Assembly: GCF_039540515.1 (NCBI RefSeq) | Contig: NZ_BAABFA010000019.1 | Coordinates: 62,001 to 126,000, forward strand | Length of the DNA: 64,000 nucleotides | From: Nemorincola caseinilytica | GTDB lineage: Bacteria; Bacteroidota; Bacteroidia; Chitinophagales; Chitinophagaceae | Direction: 5' to 3' | Part shown: piece after piece, positions 62,636-64,000 of the stretch | Position numbering within the stretch: position 1 is the first letter of the stretch | How the letters are laid out: each line of letters begins with the position of its first letter | Program-made: the position numbers and the translations under genes | The notes under the pieces: generated by a model | Seen by the model: only the letters and a program-made list of their open reading frames with translations | Told to the model about the DNA's origin: nothing | Database searches by the model: none

Positions 62636-63451
62636 ATGTCATACATACTCGCTGCCACCGACAATTCCACTACATCTGCCAATGCGGTAACATATGCTGC
62701 CGCACTCGCCATGCGGCACCAGATGTCGCTGGTACTGTTGCATTCCTTCGTTTTCCCCGTAGCTACCAACGATATGCCAATGCCCGCATCGGTGGTGGAA
62801 GACACCCGGGCCGATGCCGAAAAGGCATTACGCGCCACCGTAGAAAAACTGGAAAGCAGCCATCCCGGCATACAAATAAGTGCCGAGGTGGCCTATGGCA
62901 ACTTCCTCGATTCCATACACCACTATGCCGATACCCATGGTGCGCCATGGATGCTGGTAATGGGCAACAGCAATACACAGGAAGATTCCGCATGGTTCTT
63001 CAGTACGCTAAAGAACGCAAGCAAGGCTTTCCACTTCCCCGTGCTTGCCGTGCCCTTCGTGGCAACATATAAGGACGTGCAGAAGATATGCTATGCCGAC
63101 GATATAGAGCAGAAAGAACATGCCCATGCACTGGATGCACTGCGCGATATAACACTGCGCTATGGGGCCGAGCTGCATGTGCTGAATGTACAGGAGGACG
63201 CCTCCCTGCACGACGAGGCATATGACGTCGGCGATCTCACCAAAGAGTTACTGGCCGATACCAACCCCAGCTACCACTATCGCCACATGGCCAATGTGAA
63301 CGAGAGCATACACCTCTTCTGCCAGCACGAACAGATAGACTGGCTGGTACTCATGCCCGGCGAATATAGTTTCTTCGAAGGGCTCTTCCACAAGAGCCAC
63401 ACCAAAGCGCTGGCCCAGGCCATGGATATACCCATACTGCTCCTGCACTGA
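62636..63451 (+). CDS. Tandem universal stress protein
   Basis: A 271-residue protein with two Usp domains. The first begins YILAATDNSTTSANAVTYAAALA and includes a VMGNSNTQE segment near residue 125; the second (about 140-270) ends LAQAMDIPILLLH. Usp proteins are made in stress and growth arrest, often bind ATP, and here form a fused pair. ATG 62636 is chosen, since the upstream extension has no family support. A near -7 element (TATCTTTA) precedes it. Confidence 0.9.
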   Translation: MSYILAATDNSTTSANAVTYAAALAMRHQMSLVLLHSFVFPVATNDMPMPASVVEDTRADAEKALRATVEKLESSHPGIQISAEVAYGNFLDSIHHYADTHGAPWMLVMGNSNTQEDSAWFFSTLKNASKAFHFPVLAVPFVATYKDVQKICYADDIEQKEHAHALDALRDITLRYGAELHVLNVQEDASLHDEAYDVGDLTKELLADTNPSYHYRHMANVNESIHLFCQHEQIDWLVLMPGEYSFFEGLFHKSHTKALAQAMDIPILLLH

Positions 63452-63521
63452 TACCACTAAAGTAGTAAGGCGCTACACGCATTTTATCGCACCTTCGGTG
63501 CAGGTAAAATACCCCGGGCAT

Positions 63522-64000
63522 ATGAGAGCGTTCTTCACTGCTGCATTACTTTTTTCTGCCGCCACCACCGGTATCTGTCAAGATCTGGACACCACATACA
63601 TACCTTACCGGCAGGGCAAACTATGGGGCTATTGTACCTCCGGCAAAAAGATCATCATCCCTCCGCAGTTCGATGAGGTGGATGTGTTCTACGGCCCGCT
63701 AACCACCGCCAAAAAAGACAGCCAGTACTGCATCATCAACAGGCATGGAGAGATACTGCATAAAAGCAGGAACTGGTGTACCACCCTGAATAATGGCGCT
63801 CACTACATAGCTACAGAGAATTCATATACAGAGCAGCTTTTCGGGCCGGACAAGCAGCCGCTCACAAAGGTCTGCAACAAGATAGGGTCGTTCAATAAAT
63901 ATGGCTATGCGCAAATAACTACCGGGTATAGCCAAATAGGTCTTATGGACCGTTCCTTCAAAGAGGTACTGGCTCCCGCCTATGGCAGCATAGAGTTCTT
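63522..64000 (+). CDS. WG-repeat secreted protein (3' end cut by window)
   Basis: An open frame runs from ATG 63522 to the window edge (159 codons). It starts with a signal peptide (cleavage near GICQ). WG-type repeats follow (QGKLWGYCTSGKKIIIPPQFDEV, and the related QIGLMDRSFKEVLAPAYGSI near the edge). WG-repeat proteins form beta propellers or solenoids on the cell surface; the role is unknown. The rest of the gene is outside the window. Confidence 0.8.
   Translation, partial: MRAFFTAALLFSAATTGICQDLDTTYIPYRQGKLWGYCTSGKKIIIPPQFDEVDVFYGPLTTAKKDSQYCIINRHGEILHKSRNWCTTLNNGAHYIATENSYTEQLFGPDKQPLTKVCNKIGSFNKYGYAQITTGYSQIGLMDRSFKEVLAPAYGSIEF

Overview
The window is a stretch of a Bacteroidota chromosome, probably from the Chitinophagales/Sphingobacteriia side of the phylum. 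This rests on a SusC/SusD pair, a type IX secretion (T9SS) sorting domain, a PID-CTERM/exosortase pair, LytTR two-component genes, TAnnTTTG-type promoter elements and mostly A-rich gene starts without strong Shine-Dalgarno sites. No tRNA, rRNA, CRISPR array, transposase or integrase was recognised.

Layout. (1) Positions 1-4.8 kb, AT-rich: the end of an ABC-2 permease gene, then DUF2147, YceI, a small membrane protein, a LOG-family protein, outer-membrane phospholipase A and an NTF2-like secreted protein. (2) Positions 5.2-23.8 kb: a compact, entirely plus-strand module of about 24 genes that looks viral but has no terminase, portal, tail, integrase or recognisable replication initiator. It encodes a small HTH protein, a LEA/WHy-like protein, a transglutaminase-like protein with Gly/Ser-rich, membrane and basic segments, several small beta-rich proteins, a membrane-anchored lambda R-type endolysin, a protein with two annexin-like repeats, a peptidoglycan-binding protein, an SxGC-type cell-wall protein, holin/spanin-like membrane proteins, a methyltransferase-helicase giant and a RadA-like ATPase. 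At least six of its proteins share a short hydrophobic-G-hydrophobic-DG motif. It is the best candidate here for an undescribed system: a tailless, probably membrane-bearing virus or a domesticated particle. (3) Positions 24.0-29.0 kb, very AT-rich: a defence-type cassette made of an XRE regulator with two direct repeats at its own start, a BcgI-like type IIB restriction-modification pair, a possible RNase H-fold protein, a Ser/Thr kinase and a 52-residue basic protein coupled to the kinase stop codon. (4) Positions 29.0-30.36 kb: a gene-poor border. (5) Positions 30.36-64 kb: a GC-richer block resembling core genome.

The core-like block holds a 2129-residue T9SS repeat protein, a PID-CTERM protein with its exosortase, an HD phosphohydrolase, a SusC-SusD-lipoprotein operon, a small DUF4142 cluster, a PAS histidine-kinase homologue whose phosphoacceptor His is replaced by Asn, a zinc nuclease/phospholipase-like protein with a beta-barrel tail, Tex, a LytTR/LytS-type two-component pair, an M14 carboxypeptidase, a HicB-like protein, an M20 dipeptidase, guanylate kinase, a GT39-like membrane glycosyltransferase, a tandem universal stress protein and the start of a WG-repeat protein.

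The three AT/GC regimes suggest that 1-29 kb is an accessory region built in layers beside a stable core. The ends of the viral-like module are inferred from gene content and from the flanking hairpin terminators; no att repeat was found. All folds assigned to the small viral-like proteins are inferences from motif and composition, not computed structures.
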